This document shows, piece after piece, positions 1 through 10,185 of a stretch of 64,000 nt of DNA. Origin of the DNA: Hirsutella rhossiliensis (Eukaryota > Ascomycota > Sordariomycetes > Hypocreales > Ophiocordycipitaceae); assembly GCF_020360975.1 (NCBI RefSeq), contig NW_025408668.1, positions 434,001 to 498,000 on the forward strand. The letters run 5' to 3'. Both the position numbers and the translations under genes were made by a program. The notes under the pieces were generated by a model. It made no database searches. It saw only the letters and a list, made by a program, of their open reading frames with translations, and was not told the origin of the DNA. The first letter of the stretch is position 1. The number at the start of each line of letters is the position of its first letter.

Positions 1-587
1 AAAAGAACCGTCCCCATGTGGTCCACGGCCAGCCCTGGATGAACTACCATTACCCCGACCCAGACAAGGCATGCAATTGGGGTATCGATTGACCGCTCCA
101 TTCTAGACGAAATGGAGCGGCCGTTGGCTGATATTGACATTAGCACGAGTTTGGAGCCGGAGACAAAGAACTGGTGCCGCCAAGTTCTCCTTGAAATGGG
201 CTACGATCACGTAGTCCTTGGAACTCACCAGGAGCCGGACAAGTTGCGACCTTTCAAGCTTTTTACCTTGGTCTTCGAGATAAGATAATTCAACATATCG
301 AAAGTGGCCGACAGCCTACGCTGGCATACCGTAAAGCGCCAACTGGAGGCGTTGCTGAATATGTAAGACATACTATTTATTTGCGAGTTGACCAATCTAA
401 GAGCGTATAGCAAGCATTACTTGAGCAAGCAAATCAAGCCCGAGAAGGTGAATTTGGAGATGGGGAACCAGCAGAGCAGCCACTTGTTGAGCTTGGGTTT
501 GAGGACGAGCAGGGAAGCGACATGGAGAAAATACCGGTAAGTGATGACGGGGAGGATAGCGATGGTTCGAATGGGGAGCCTGAGTAG
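1..587 (+). CDS. 3' part of an unknown gene, cut by the window edge
   Basis: I do not recognise this gene. A reading frame enters from the left edge, is open from about 64 to 280, then changes frame near 260-280, through either an indel or an unrecognised intron. It continues to a canonical 48-bp intron (363-410, GTAAG...TATAG, with a TTGAC branch-like site) and a last exon 411-587 ending in TAG. The C-terminal tail is acidic and rich in Glu, Gln, Gly and Asp. The intact intron and the codon-phase match across it argue that this was a real gene. No signal peptide, membrane segment or known motif is visible in the part present. Its function is unknown and it may itself be part of a repeat. Confidence 0.3.
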
Positions 588-684
588 TCAGTCCTTCCTT
601 TTCCTATATCGAATAGCAAACGTTGTAGGGATCTTTGCACCCTTGAAGCGTGTAGAGTGAGCTGGAGGAAGCGCTTTAGCAGCG

Positions 685-1860
685 TTAGTGTCGGACAGTC
701 GAGTTCGAGTTTCCCTGAAGGCTTGGGAAATTGACTCCGGGTTTACCTGTTGAAGTTAGCGCTCGGCTCGGTGATGAGTTGGTTCGGTTTCTTACGAACT
801 CCGGAACAAAACTTGTCTCCTCCTCTCTATCTTTTTCGTCCACTTCGACTCCTTCGGCCACCACGCCTTTATACACCTTTCCACTAGGGTCACTGCCAAA
901 CACTAAATCTCATAGTGGATCTTCCAGCTCACCAAGGCCTACCGCATCCCCATGTCCAACAATTTCTTTGGCAGTATATCCAAGCTCGTCGCATGTCGGG
1001 CTCTGGCAGGATGAAGTTGAAACGGGCTCTTCGTGCTTAATCTTGACGCGGATCTCTTCCTTGACTTGCTCCTCTTGCTTGACGCGCTTCTTGCGTCTAG
1101 AGGCTGGGCTTATGTCTTCTTGCTTGACCCTCCGTTTCTTGTCTTCCTTGACTGGCGTCGAGCATTGATCTGGCCTCAACGGTGTGACCGGCTCCTGCTT
1201 ATCAACCACATCCGTGGATGTCAGAACGACTAGCACCTTCAACTGCCCTGCTTGGTTGTTCGAAAAGTGCCCCGATGCGAGCATGCTTGACGGTGTCATG
1301 TACTTGTCGGTGTTTGGAACGGTAACGATTTTCTTGCCAGAGAAGGTCGAAGCGTAAGAAAGGTTCCAGAGATCTTTATTGGCAGGATCGATCGTGGGCG
1401 GAAGCGGACGGAGGTGATCGAATAAAGTCTCGGTGAACGAGGGCCAAGTCAGTAGATCTGCCGAGGGAAACTTGATCACCGCATCCTTCAGAGGCAGCAC
1501 CGTCTCTGGAACCTCCACTGCAAGCCCGTTGAAGTACCTGGTCTCCAAACTCACAAGCAGCAGGCTTACATGGACCCACTGGTAGCCAGTTCGTTGCCTC
1601 GCAGGCTTCCTGGTGCTGCCTTTGGAGTTTTGAATGGCTCGACTGGCCGTTGATGCGACGGTCATGAACTGGGGATTGCTTGACGCCTCGAAGGGAGGTA
1701 TGCGTGCCCGTGTATTCATCGCACCGGTACCAGCAACTTCATTGGGGAGTAGTTGGGCGGCGTGTCCAACGCCGATGGATGACACTGGTTTCAGTCTGTC
1801 ACGCAGCAGCTGACTTGCTGGACTGACTGGCCGTGGCGGAGAGTCCTCGACCTCGACCTG
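685..1860 (-). pseudogene. Unknown nuclear-type protein with an in-frame stop
   Basis: One frame is open from about 1860 down to 685 except for a TGA at 910-912. It gives about 315 codons before the stop and 70 after it. The upstream edge reads ...TTCTGACAG|GTCGAG, which looks like a 3' splice site, so earlier exons may lie further right. The middle part is hydrophobic and ordinary in composition. The C-terminal third is very basic and acidic, with repeated VKQE and KKRVKQE-like stretches resembling nuclear localisation and SUMO-type psi-K-x-E motifs. I do not recognise the family. Either the protein ends at the TGA (a functional short form) or the TGA is a decay mutation. The sequence after the stop keeps a protein-like composition, which favours decay. 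Confidence 0.4.
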
Positions 1861-3289
1861 TCAGAACGAGGCCACCTAAAGTGGACACAACACTAAAGGG
1901 ACAGGCAGCAGCATTACAGGTGACCCCTGGTAGGCAGCAGCATTACAGGTGAACCCTAGGGGTTCATAGCGCCGACAGTACCCTCTGTTATATGTGCCCA
2001 GAGGACCTACGCCTCTGGACCTTGGGAATACACGGTTTTTTTGGGGTCATCATTGTGATCACTATTGTGATCACTATTGTGACTATCGTGATTATCGCTC
2101 GACAGCCCCATTACGGTCCTCTGACCGTTCTGACACGACCACCTCATCATATGGGCCAGGAAGTGCCGGAGTTTTAGACCTGGCCCGACGCTGCGGCCGA
2201 AAGGGGTTGGCCAAGCCGCAACGGCCGCGATAGTTCGCGCCAACGTATATGGTAGTGAAGAGGTCATAGTGCTTCTGTCCGGCTTGGACGCAGTAGACAT
2301 GCTCAGGGGAATCTGTGGAGGCCCATTTCGGTTGAGGAGAAGAGGTAGAACCAGGGGAAAAGGAGGACAAATAGGATCGGACTCGGAAACGGGATTTTAA
2401 TATAAGCAGAATAGTTACAGAACAATATCCCCTTGCCATGGCGAATGAAGATCGCCAGGCTTAGCAAGAGACTTCAACGCTAGTCCGGTGCTGACCAGTA
2501 GCGGGATTACTGCGGTAATCCTCTGCTGCCTCATGGCGCCGCTCCTCGTCCCAGTTACTCCTATGAACGTTAGGATGAAAACTGAACACAGCTGTGGTGG
2601 CCAGGAGGGGAAGTGGAAACATTAAAGTCCAAAGTTTCAACTCGGCACCGTATAGCAGAAGACCTCAAACTCTCGTGTGTATTTGCATTCTTTGTCTGTA
2701 GGGGCCCGGCTTTCACAAGTTCCCAGCGCCATCCAGGGGAGGGGACTTGGCAATATTCGCCGTCTTTGTCTTTGGTATTGTCGCTGTCTTCGGGCCGCGA
2801 CAATACCAAAGTAAAGTTGTTTGGCGAAAACACCGCGCCGCTCGCTCGATTTCACTTGGAAAAATATCGATCAGCTTTTCAGGAACGAATTTTGGGTACA
2901 GCATCATGCGCATCCATACGTGTGTAAGTGGTTTGCGAGCCGGATACCATTTTACGACTGGTGCGGCAAACTGGCAATTAGACTGGCAGAAGGATGACCG
3001 TGCGGGCCCGCTGCTAGTCCGCAGTACATACTCTCATGCTGACCTGAAGTATCCGGATGGCCAGGGGGTTGGGCGCCTAAACCCAAAAGAAAATGACAGG
3101 GAGTTTTGCAACAGTGACCCCTATCGCCCACCGTAAGGGACCCCGATATCTGCATACACAGGAAACAAGTACCGGTATGTAGCGTACTATCGCTCGCCAC
3201 CACCATGAGACACGAATTCGTTATTTTTGAGACTAGGGAAAAGCAGAGTGACAGTTCAGCAAAATGGGTTCTAGAAGTGCACATATAGT
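1861..3289. other. Intergenic region, no gene recognised
   Basis: No convincing gene. Small structures seen are a 21-bp direct repeat (1903-1923 and 1932-1952, core GGCAGCAGCATTACAGGTGA), a short tandem run of GTGATCACTATT from about 2055 to 2095, and a 14-bp-stem hairpin at 2770-2811. A - strand frame of 115 codons (2092-2439) is open, but I cannot tie it to any family. Confidence 0.4.
2770..2811. repeat. Perfect 14-bp inverted repeat (hairpin)
   Basis: The arms CTTTGGTATTGTCG (2770-2783) and its exact complement (2798-2811) flank a 14-nt loop. No T-run follows, so there is no reason to call it a terminator. It may be a fold-back remnant. Confidence 0.5.
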
Positions 3290-3390
3290 GCATGTGACAT
3301 GTATTAAGGAATGTGATATCGGCTGAAATGTACTTGCTTAGCAGCAGCCGCTGATGACTGTCCCAGTCAGTCAAACAGCATTCAAATGAA
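3290..3390 (+). repeat. Fragment of dispersed repeat R1 (outer end)
   Basis: This stretch (GACATGTATTAAGGAATGTG..., then GCTGAAATGTACTTGCTTAG... and ...CAGTCAAACAGCATTC) matches, with gaps, the outer part of the R1 copy at 24093-24255. It lies about 210 bp upstream of the WSC gene start. Confidence 0.5.
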
Positions 3391-3599
3391 GAAGTCAGCC
3401 CGAGGAGTATAATAACTTAGAACTTAGCATATAATTAAGCCATATTTATTACCCATCGCTTTATCTAATATAAATACTATACTCCCATGAAATACTTTTT
3501 ATTTTAACTAAGCAATTCTCCTTCTTTTATAGGTTTAAATTCTCTCCCCCTCCTACTAGCTAAAAAATATTCCTACTTTTCTTCTATATTAACATTATC

Positions 3600-3989
3600 A
3601 TGCAACCTAAGACTTTAACCATTTTTATTATTATAGCAGCTGTGACCGCTAAGGCTCCTCCTAAAGTCATAAGCCCAATTGGTAAATGGAAATTCCACGG
3701 CTGCTATAAGGACCATCATGACAAGCGGACTTTCCACTATCATAAGGATGGGTACCACTATGACGATATGACCCCTGATAAATGCCTCGTTATGTGTAAC
3801 GCAATTTTTTTTAAGTATGCTGGCTTAGAGTCTGGCTTTAAGTGTTATTGCGGCTCTAAGGCTGATTTAGATCGGTCTGGTGCAAAGAAACTTGATAAGG
3901 GTAAAGGATGCACAAGCGAATGCACTGGCAAGAAGAACGTTAGTTGTGGCGGCCGTTCGAACTTGTTAGTATACGCTCTAGACGGTTAA
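3600..3989 (+). CDS. Small secreted single-domain WSC protein
   Basis: A 129-residue protein with an N-terminal hydrophobic segment (about residues 6-17, rich in Ile and Ala) ending near AKA, consistent with a cleaved signal peptide. The rest is one WSC domain: it starts WKFHGCYKD, continues MTPDKCLVMC and CYCG, and ends with GCTSECTGKKNVSCGG and a final YAL strand. Eight cysteines lie at 35, 62, 66, 82, 84, 104, 108 and 116, the usual WSC set. WSC domains bind carbohydrate, probably wall glucans, and occur in yeast wall-stress sensors and fungal secreted enzymes. Here there is no membrane anchor or Ser/Thr-rich stalk, so it is likely a free apoplastic or wall-binding protein. The upstream 100 bp is AT-rich with pyrimidine tracts, as in fungal promoters. 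The frame is intact, which is unusual here. Family call firm; role inferred. Confidence 0.85.
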   Translation: MQPKTLTIFIIIAAVTAKAPPKVISPIGKWKFHGCYKDHHDKRTFHYHKDGYHYDDMTPDKCLVMCNAIFFKYAGLESGFKCYCGSKADLDRSGAKKLDKGKGCTSECTGKKNVSCGGRSNLLVYALDG

Positions 3990-4010
3990 GAGCAGGTTGA
4001 TTGCTATGCC

Positions 4011-4389
4011 TTGAGGAACGAAAGATTTCTATGTGTCAGAAATGAACAGGAAGATGCCATGCATGTGAGAGTTATTGAGACTCATATAACAAGGCGCCGT
4101 GACCCAGAAGAGCAAGAGGCCGTTGACAGATCTTGTGTCAGAAGGCTCCAGGTCCAAGGGGAGGGGACTAGCCGCAAAGCTATAGCTACAAGACCCTTGC
4201 CCTTGAACTTGTGGGACAACCACTGGCTTCTACGGCAGGATCTTGCCGTCACAGACCCATACAGACGAATTCGCGATCCTCGAGTCATTGCCCGGCGCCG
4301 CAGACCAGCCAGAGCCATAGCCTTTGCACCTGTGGCCACGACTGCAGCCGTTGCAACAGCCGCTGTAACTACACCTGTGGCCTCGTCAG
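4011..4389 (+). pseudogene. 5' part of an Ala-rich reading frame split by the gypsy element
   Basis: An open frame with an Arg-rich middle and an Ala/Thr/Val-rich end runs straight into the LTR at 4390. Removing the element and one copy of GTCAG restores phase with the frame at 10191-10351 on the far side, which continues with Ala, then Gln/Pro-rich sequence. That match suggests the element landed in a formerly continuous coding frame. No family is recognised; it could be a gag-like or other transposon-borne frame, since the neighbouring DNA to 11527 ends in a transposon-like terminus. Confidence 0.4.
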
Positions 4390-4566
4390 TGTTACGGGGT
4401 CAGCACTGTTGGCACAGGTGCTGGGCGTAATTGATGTAAATTGAGCTACAAAGAGTGTAAAGGGGAGACGTGTCTACATCGCTCCCTTTAGGAGTCGTGT
4501 CCGTGGCGCTCGCACGTGACTAGTCTGGCCATGCCAGATCTACACATCGGGGCGTAGCCCCTTACA
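4390..4566 (-). repeat. Gypsy LTR (3' LTR of the element)
   Basis: A 177-bp direct repeat of 10010-10185 and of the solo LTR at 12899-13075, bounded by TGTT...TTACA. It is downstream of integrase, so it is the 3' LTR in element orientation. A purine-rich run on the - strand at 4570-4585 (AGAGAGGAGTAGGGGG) directly precedes it and fits a polypurine tract. Confidence 0.92.
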
Positions 4567-4663
4567 TTAGCCCCCTACTCCTCTCTGGCGCTGGTGCCCT
4601 TTTTCCTGTTCCTGGTCCCCTAGATCGATCGTAGGCCGTCGTCTATAGGGTCTGGTGCCGTTA

Positions 4664-6252
4664 CTATCGACGGGCGTCGCCATTAGTCCTAGCCCGTAGT
4701 GGTCCGCGTATTCTCTTGCCCTGTATCTGCAGCTGTGGTTGTATTCCTTCGACTTGCCCCTGGATTTGGGCCGGCTGTGCTTCCGTTGCCACTCGTCGGT
4801 GCTGGTATGGTCCATCGTTTTCGAGAGCCGGGCCGTATCTCTGTTCGTACTTATCCAAGGCCGCTGTCTGTTGCATATTGTCTAAAGAGGTCCAGGTCGG
4901 GTCTTGCCAACCTTGCCAGCGTACAAGGACTTCCCGCCTACGGCCGCGGCCGGTTCTCTTCCACCTAGCGCATAGTATTTCCTCTACTACTTGGTGAGCC
5001 TCCCGTCTACTTGGATAGATGGGGTTGAGCGTCTGTGCGTTGCTGACCAGGCATTGGGTCCGTCCCCGCTCTCCGGAGTTGGTCGACGTGGAACCTATTA
5101 TAGCAGCCCTCGGGAGGTCTGCTAGTTCAACCGTGTACGGGTCGAGTACCTTGCTTATCGTATACTTAGCGTGCAGCCAGTCGAACTTCTTCTTAGGTCG
5201 CTCTGACGCGTAGTTCCGTAAGTCAAGCCAAACCTTATCGCCTACTTCGAAGCGTTCTGCCGCGTTCCGTCGTCTGTTAGCGAAGCGTTCTTGTTGCTGC
5301 GTAGCTGTCGCCATTGATGCTTGGCAGAGGTCCGTAATCTGTTGTAGTTTGGTAACAAATTTCTTTGCCCTGGTTTCTGGCGAATGCTGAGGATACTCTT
5401 CCGCATATGCTTCCGTAACGAGGGGAACTGGTGACTTCGGCTCATAGCCGTGTATAGCGAAGAATGGGGACATCCCTATAGAGGTATTGACCCGACCGTT
5501 TAACGCCATCTGAGCCGCGGGAACCCACTTATCCCAGTCGTTCTGGTTCTGGTTAATCACGGCGCGGAGGTATGCCTGTACTTCTTGGTTCATCCTCTCA
5601 GGGCCTCCGTCGGTTTGGGGGTGGTACGCCGTGCTTAGCTGCTGGTCGATCCCCAGTAACTTGCACATGTGCCTCCAAAAGCGGCCTACCCACCGAGCCC
5701 CTATCGCTCGTTATAGCGTCGGGCCACCAGTGGTAGCGGGCGAAGCACCATAGAAAACGCTCTGCACATGCTTCCGCTTCCATCGTTGGCATCGGTTCGA
5801 GTATAACTTCCTTACTTAGCCGGTCCTTGATAACCCAGAGGCAGCGGTTACCGTTCGCAAGGGGAGGTCCGTAATAAAGTCCATCTGTATCTGGCGGAAG
5901 AAGCGGTCCGGTACGGGTAGCGGTCTAAGTAGACCCTTTATGCTCGCGCCATATCTTCGTACGGCCGCAGACATCGCAGTTACGCAAGAAACGTCGGATA
6001 TGCTGTTGCATTAGCGCCCAGTAGAAGTCCCTGGATACGGCTTCTATCGTCCCTTCCGTCCCGGGTGGCCTACTACATGGGAGTCATGAACCTTCTGGAT
6101 TAAGGAGCCCCGTAATTCGTTTAGCGACTCCTGCTCTAGCGGTGCTGCCTTGGCTGCTGCTTCTGTCGTGATCGGTGCGCCTGGCACCCATAAGCGGCCA
6201 CGTAGTCGTAGGTGCCCCCGAGGATCAATAAAGCACTCGGCGACTTGTACCT
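4664..6252 (-). pseudogene. Gypsy integrase with C-terminal chromodomain (frame-broken)
   Basis: The C-terminal part (4664-5668) is a 334-codon open frame. It begins in the integrase core (LSTAYHPQTDG, then ERMNQEVQAYLR), passes the GYEPKSP region typical of gypsy integrases, and ends with a chromodomain (VVEEIL, VRWQGW, TWTSLDN). The upstream zinc-binding and first catalytic part (about 5670-6250) is readable only by switching frames and shows traces such as GHPGRDG, C..C and MDFITDLP. Integrase inserts the cDNA; chromodomains are known to guide some elements to histone-marked chromatin. The frame breaks make the enzyme inactive as read. Confidence 0.75.
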
Positions 6253-6930
6253 TCAGCTTAAGCTTGGGGTCGAGGACCGAGATCCGTTTCGTACCGCGTT
6301 ATAAACGCTTGTAAAGACTGGATCCTGGTTTGCCGTTTGCTGCCATAATTGTTGTAGCTCTGGGTCGTGGAAAACCGTGTGTTCTTCTTCGCCTTCTCCC
6401 GCTTGAGTCGACGTTACTCCGACGTAGGTACGTAGGGCTGCTTCTGGAATAAGCTGCATATCTCGTGCTTCGTGATCCGCTTCGTTTGGTCGGTCCTGTT
6501 CGCGGCGAGAGCGCGTCTGGCACCACTGCTTCCGTCCCGGACGGTACTGGAGCTGGAAGTTAAAACGCGAGAGATATTCAGCCCAACGTGCCTGCCTTTC
6601 CGAGAGCTGTTGGCGCGTCATGAAATACTCGAGGTTCTTATGGTCGGTAAGGATAACGAAGTTATCACAGCTTCGTAGCTCGGCTGACCATTGTTCGAGA
6701 CAACGAATAATAGCGAGCATTTCCTTATCATGGATTGGGTAGTTGCGCTCAGCCGGTGATAGCTTCTGCGAGTGGAACGCTACTGGCTTGCGTTGTCCGT
6801 CGACTTCCTGCGTAAGTGTGCCCCCAAGCGCCCAGCCGCTACAGTCTGCTTCTACGAAGGTTGGCCTCGAAATCCCATTGAGTAAGAATAGGGCGTTCGT
6901 AAATAGCGTCTTTAGTGTCTGGAACGCCAT
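6253..6930 (-). pseudogene. Gypsy RNase H region of pol
   Basis: A 225-codon stretch with the usual gypsy RNase H order: FVEADCSGWALGGTL (first catalytic Asp), KPVAFHSQKLSPAERNYPIHDKE (catalytic Glu), and LTDHKNLEYFM, then RWAEYLSRFNFQLQYRPG. It is the part that degrades template RNA during reverse transcription. It is separated from the reverse transcriptase frame by a frame break near 6950-6990. Confidence 0.8.
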
Positions 6931-6980
6931 ATCGTGCTCGTCCGTCCACTTGAACTTAGTCCCCTTTCCTGTTAGTGCTG

Positions 6981-8012
6981 TTAGGGTGCAGTTATTTCCG
7001 AGGCTTGCGGTATAAATATCCGGTAGTAGTTAACGAATCCTAGAAAACTGCGCCCCTTCTGGGTAACGGGGACTGCCCACTCGACTATTGCTCGTATCTT
7101 GTCGGGATCTGCCTGAATGCCAATTCCTGCGTGAATAATGAATCCTAGGTACTTAATCCGCTTGACTCCAAATTCGCATTTCTCCGGGTCTAGGTGTAGT
7201 CCATGCTCGGCGAGGCGTTCTAAAACTAACCGTACCTTCCGGAAATGGTCTTCTCTGCTCCCGCTCGAATAGATAAGTATATCGTCCATATAAGCAGAGG
7301 CGAACTCGTCGAGGTAGTCTCGTAGGATACCGTTAATATACCGCTGGAAGGTTGCTGGCGCGCCACTTAGCCCGAACGGGGTAACCATCCATTCGAAGAG
7401 ACCGTACCGGGTGCGGAACGCTGTCTTCCACTCGTCTCCTTCTGCAACCCGTACTTTATGGAACGCTTGTACCACGTCGACCTTAGTGAACCACTTCGCA
7501 TCTTTTAGGTTGCGAAGTGTGTCCTATTAGAGGAAGGGGTAACGGTCCGACTTAGTGATTGCGTTCAACGCTCTGTAGTCACAACAGAATCGCAGCCCGC
7601 CACCTGGTTTCCTCACAAACAGGACTGGAGCTGCTGCTTCTGAACTGCTTGCACGGATAAATCCTTTATCCACTAGGTCTCGTAGAGTCTTCTTAAGAAC
7701 CAGGAGTTCCTCTCGTGACATACCGTATAGTGCTCCATACGGTAGTGGTAACTGCTGGCCATTCGGGTCCTCCTTGATTCTGATTTCGTGGTCTATGCCT
7801 GGCTTATGAGGATTCAGCTTATCAGCTTCCTTCTTCATAAATAGAGGCAGTAAATCGTGGAACCGCTGGGGTATCGTTCGGCGTAGCTCTGCTTCTGACA
7901 TGGGTTTCTTTGGTGATAACGCCCTTTCGATATCCTTCATGCTGATAGCGAAAATCGCCGTGGCAGCTGCCTCTCTTCCTTCCTGCTTGCGGATCCTTTC
8001 AAAGTAACCCAC
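6981..8012 (-). pseudogene. Gypsy reverse transcriptase (one in-frame stop)
   Basis: Two open stretches (7527-8012 and 6981-7475) join in one domain order. The N-terminal part has the fingers motif FVRKPGGGLRFCCDYRALN, and the palm part has TPFGLSGAPATFQRYIN followed by the catalytic YMDDILIYS and GFIIH. Between them the sequence reads a stop just after SDRYPFL, where the family normally has YPLP. It would copy element RNA into DNA in virus-like particles if translated whole. Family and role are firm; activity of this copy is doubtful. Confidence 0.85.
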
Positions 8013-8023
8013 AAAGGTACTGG

Positions 8024-8488
8024 CTAGTACGTGCTTTGCTTCTTCGAACTCCTTGGCTTTCGCAGAATATTCTCCTTCCCGAGGTGATCTACCCAGTCTT
8101 GTGTAGGTTCATGCCATAGTCGTTTCTCGTGGGGCACTGAGTACGACTTTGTGTGGCATAACCAGGGTTTTCCTAGGATTAGGGGGAATTCCAATCGGGG
8201 CACCACGTAGGCACAGATCGTCTGTATGTGGCCGTTGACCTCCATTGATAGCCATACGAGGCCCCTAATCGTTGCTCCTTCCATTGCCCCTGATGCTCCT
8301 GTAATAGCTCGCGGTGCTATTTCCACTATAGGAACTTCCAACTTTTCGACGACTTCTTCGTCAACCGCGGCGTAGCACTGGCATCCCTCGTCTACGAGTG
8401 AGGAGAAGAGATTGGTCCTATTGATAACGCTTCGAATTATTGTAGGACCAACTTCCATTTTTCCTGAGAACTTCTCTTCTTTTGCCAC
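8024..8488 (-). pseudogene. Gypsy retropepsin-like protease region
   Basis: The frame contains NLFSSLVDEGCQCYAAV followed by a region with IRGLVWLSMEVNGH and a final LILGKPWL. This is the layout of retrotransposon aspartic proteases. The active-site triad D-S/T-G appears as D-E-G here, which would normally not be active, so this may be a decayed residue. It lies between the gag zinc knuckle and reverse transcriptase, as expected. Confidence 0.65.
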
Positions 8489-9804
8489 TGCTCCGTTCTT
8501 TGGCCTCGAGACCCGTCTTTGTTTCGAGGCTACGCATTTCCCGAGAGGGATGGGGTCTCGCTAAGTCCTGACTCTTCCTCACTAGAGTCGTTACCATCAT
8601 CTTCCAGCAAGGGCATGATCCTAGCGGTGCGGACTTTACATCCCTCGACCGGCTAGGGTCCTGTCCTGGCGAGTAGGGGCAAGCGGCAATGAAATGGGTG
8701 TTGTCGCCGCAGCGGAGACAACGACCCTCGTCACGGCGTTTATTCCGTTCGTCCTCGGATACCCACCTCGCCCGTTGCTTCCGTCCTGACCTAGGCTGGA
8801 AGCGAACCGTCTTGCTCGTTCCACTTGACCCCTGGCCGTTCGCCCGTCCTCTCTGACCCTGCCCCTGAGTGCGTGTAACCGTCATTATTACGTCGCCGTC
8901 ATGGTCGCGTGCGTCACGTGCGTTCTGCTCGGCGGGTAACGTTGCTGACGGTGCCGGGGTGTTGTCGTTACCGGCGACCTGGATGTTGCCGATGCCTGAT
9001 GCCTGCCCTTGGTCACGTTGCCCGCGGGAGCCCTGCTTCCTCTGCAACGCCTTAAACTTCGCGGTGTGCTCGAACGCCCAAGCAATCAGGTGTAGACGTT
9101 GGATGTACTCGTTGTAGTCCTTCGGCATGATAACCGGGACTAGTTGCTCACGGAGAGCAGGAGAGATCGAGTTCCGTAGCCATGCGAGCTTGGAAGCATT
9201 ATCCCAGCTCGCGCCGCCCGCTTTGGTCAATGTTTCCTCGAATTCAGGAGGAACTTCCCAAACTCTTGGCTGTCTCGTTGAATGAGGTGCGCAGCCTGTC
9301 CTGCGCCCTCTGTCTGCTGCACGCTGCCGAACGTCTGGGCTAGGTGCGAGAAGAATTTCCGGGGGTCTGGGTTGCCCTTCGCGCTCTCTTGCCTCCAAAA
9401 ACCCTCGACTCTCCTCATCATCTGATCCGGCAAGGTCTGCAGGATCTCGTACCACACGACGTTGTTATTGCCGTTTAGGCCCTCCTCTTCGTCGGTATTG
9501 TACTTAAATACCAGACGGTCGAGGTAGAAGTGGAAGGACTCTTGACCGTTCCACTTCGGCCAAGTCATCGGCTTGCGCTTCTTGCCACGGTCCATTTCCT
9601 GGGCTGCTTCCGGCCTCGGTTCGACGGGTAAGATCGCCGGGTACTGAGCACCCCGGGCTGGGTGTCAACGGTGGCGCTGCTAGGCCTAGCCCGGTGAACA
9701 TCTTCCGCAGTTCTTCGTCTCCCGCGATCCCAGATAAGATCTGCAAGAGCTCTTGCTCCTTCCCTCCATCGGCTCGTTGCGCCGCCGGTCGCGGTGCCCT
9801 GCAT
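8418..9804 (-). pseudogene. Gypsy gag with CCHC zinc knuckle (frame-broken)
   Basis: Gag is read in overlapping frames from about 9800 to 8490. The capsid-like part includes KWNGQESFHFYLDRL and FFSHLAQTFG, then after a frame change near 9240 PEFEETLTKAGGASW and AWAFEHTAKFK. A nucleocapsid knuckle CLRCGDNTHFIAAC (CX2CX4HX4C) follows a basic, Gly/Arg-rich stretch. Gag packages element RNA. At least two frame changes are needed, so it is broken as read. Confidence 0.75.
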
Positions 9805-9879
9805 AACTACTATTGTCCTCCATCTTGTTCGTCCGTCTCGTCGTCCGATCGATCGTCCGTCTCGTCGTTTAGCCTATCG

Positions 9880-9990
9880 CCTGTCTTGCTGTCTGTCCTG
9901 CTGACTGTCCTGCTGTCTGTCCTGCTGTCTGTCCTGCTGTCTGTCCTGCTGTCTGTCCTGCTGTCTGTCCTTCTGTCTGTCCTGTCTTTT
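9880..9990. repeat. Tandem CTGTCTGTC(CTG) minisatellite in the gypsy leader
   Basis: About nine imperfect copies of a 12-bp unit CTGTCTGTCCTG lie between the 5' LTR and gag, in the untranslated leader of the retrotransposon. Confidence 0.85.
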
Positions 9991-10009
9991 GTTAACTGGT
10001 AGCTCAATA

Positions 10010-10185
10010 TGTTACGGGTCAGCACTGTTGGCACAGGTGCTGGGCGTAATTGATGTAAATTGAGCTACAAAGAGTGTAAAGGGGAGACGTGTCTACATCG
10101 CTCCCTTTAGGAGTCGTGTCCGTGGCGCTCGCACGTGACTAGTCTGGCCATGCCAGATCTACACATCGGGGCGTAGCCCCTTACA
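10010..10185 (-). repeat. Gypsy LTR (5' LTR of the element)
   Basis: A 176-bp copy of the LTR, one G shorter than the other copies in the TGTTACGGGG run. In element orientation it precedes the leader and gag, so it should hold the promoter. Confidence 0.92.

Larger units (their letters stand above)
4390..10185 (-). mobile_element. Ty3/gypsy LTR retrotransposon with chromodomain integrase, complete at both ends
   Basis: A 5796-bp element in - orientation with LTRs of 177 bp (4390-4566) and 176 bp (10010-10185) that both begin TGTTACGGG and end CCCCTTACA on the + strand. They differ visibly only by one G in a homopolymer. A 5-bp duplication GTCAG flanks it (4385-4389 and 10186-10190). Reading from high to low coordinates, it has a tandem-repeat leader, gag with a zinc knuckle, protease, reverse transcriptase, RNase H, and integrase with a chromodomain. 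This is the Ty3/gypsy order and, with the chromodomain, the chromovirus type. Near-identical LTRs point to a recent insertion, yet the polyprotein has several frame breaks, so either it moved in trans or the breaks are base-calling errors. Confidence 0.93.

Noticed and set aside
910..1785. Functional full-length gene
   Set aside because: The same frame continues past the TGA with protein-like composition, and the 5' end looks like an exon edge, so a broken or partial gene is the safer call.
2770..2811. Rho-independent terminator
   Set aside because: The genome is eukaryotic and no T-run follows the stem.
9880..9990. CRISPR-like or telomere-like array
   Set aside because: It is a plain 12-bp tandem repeat in the leader of a gypsy element, with no spacers and no TTAGGG motif.
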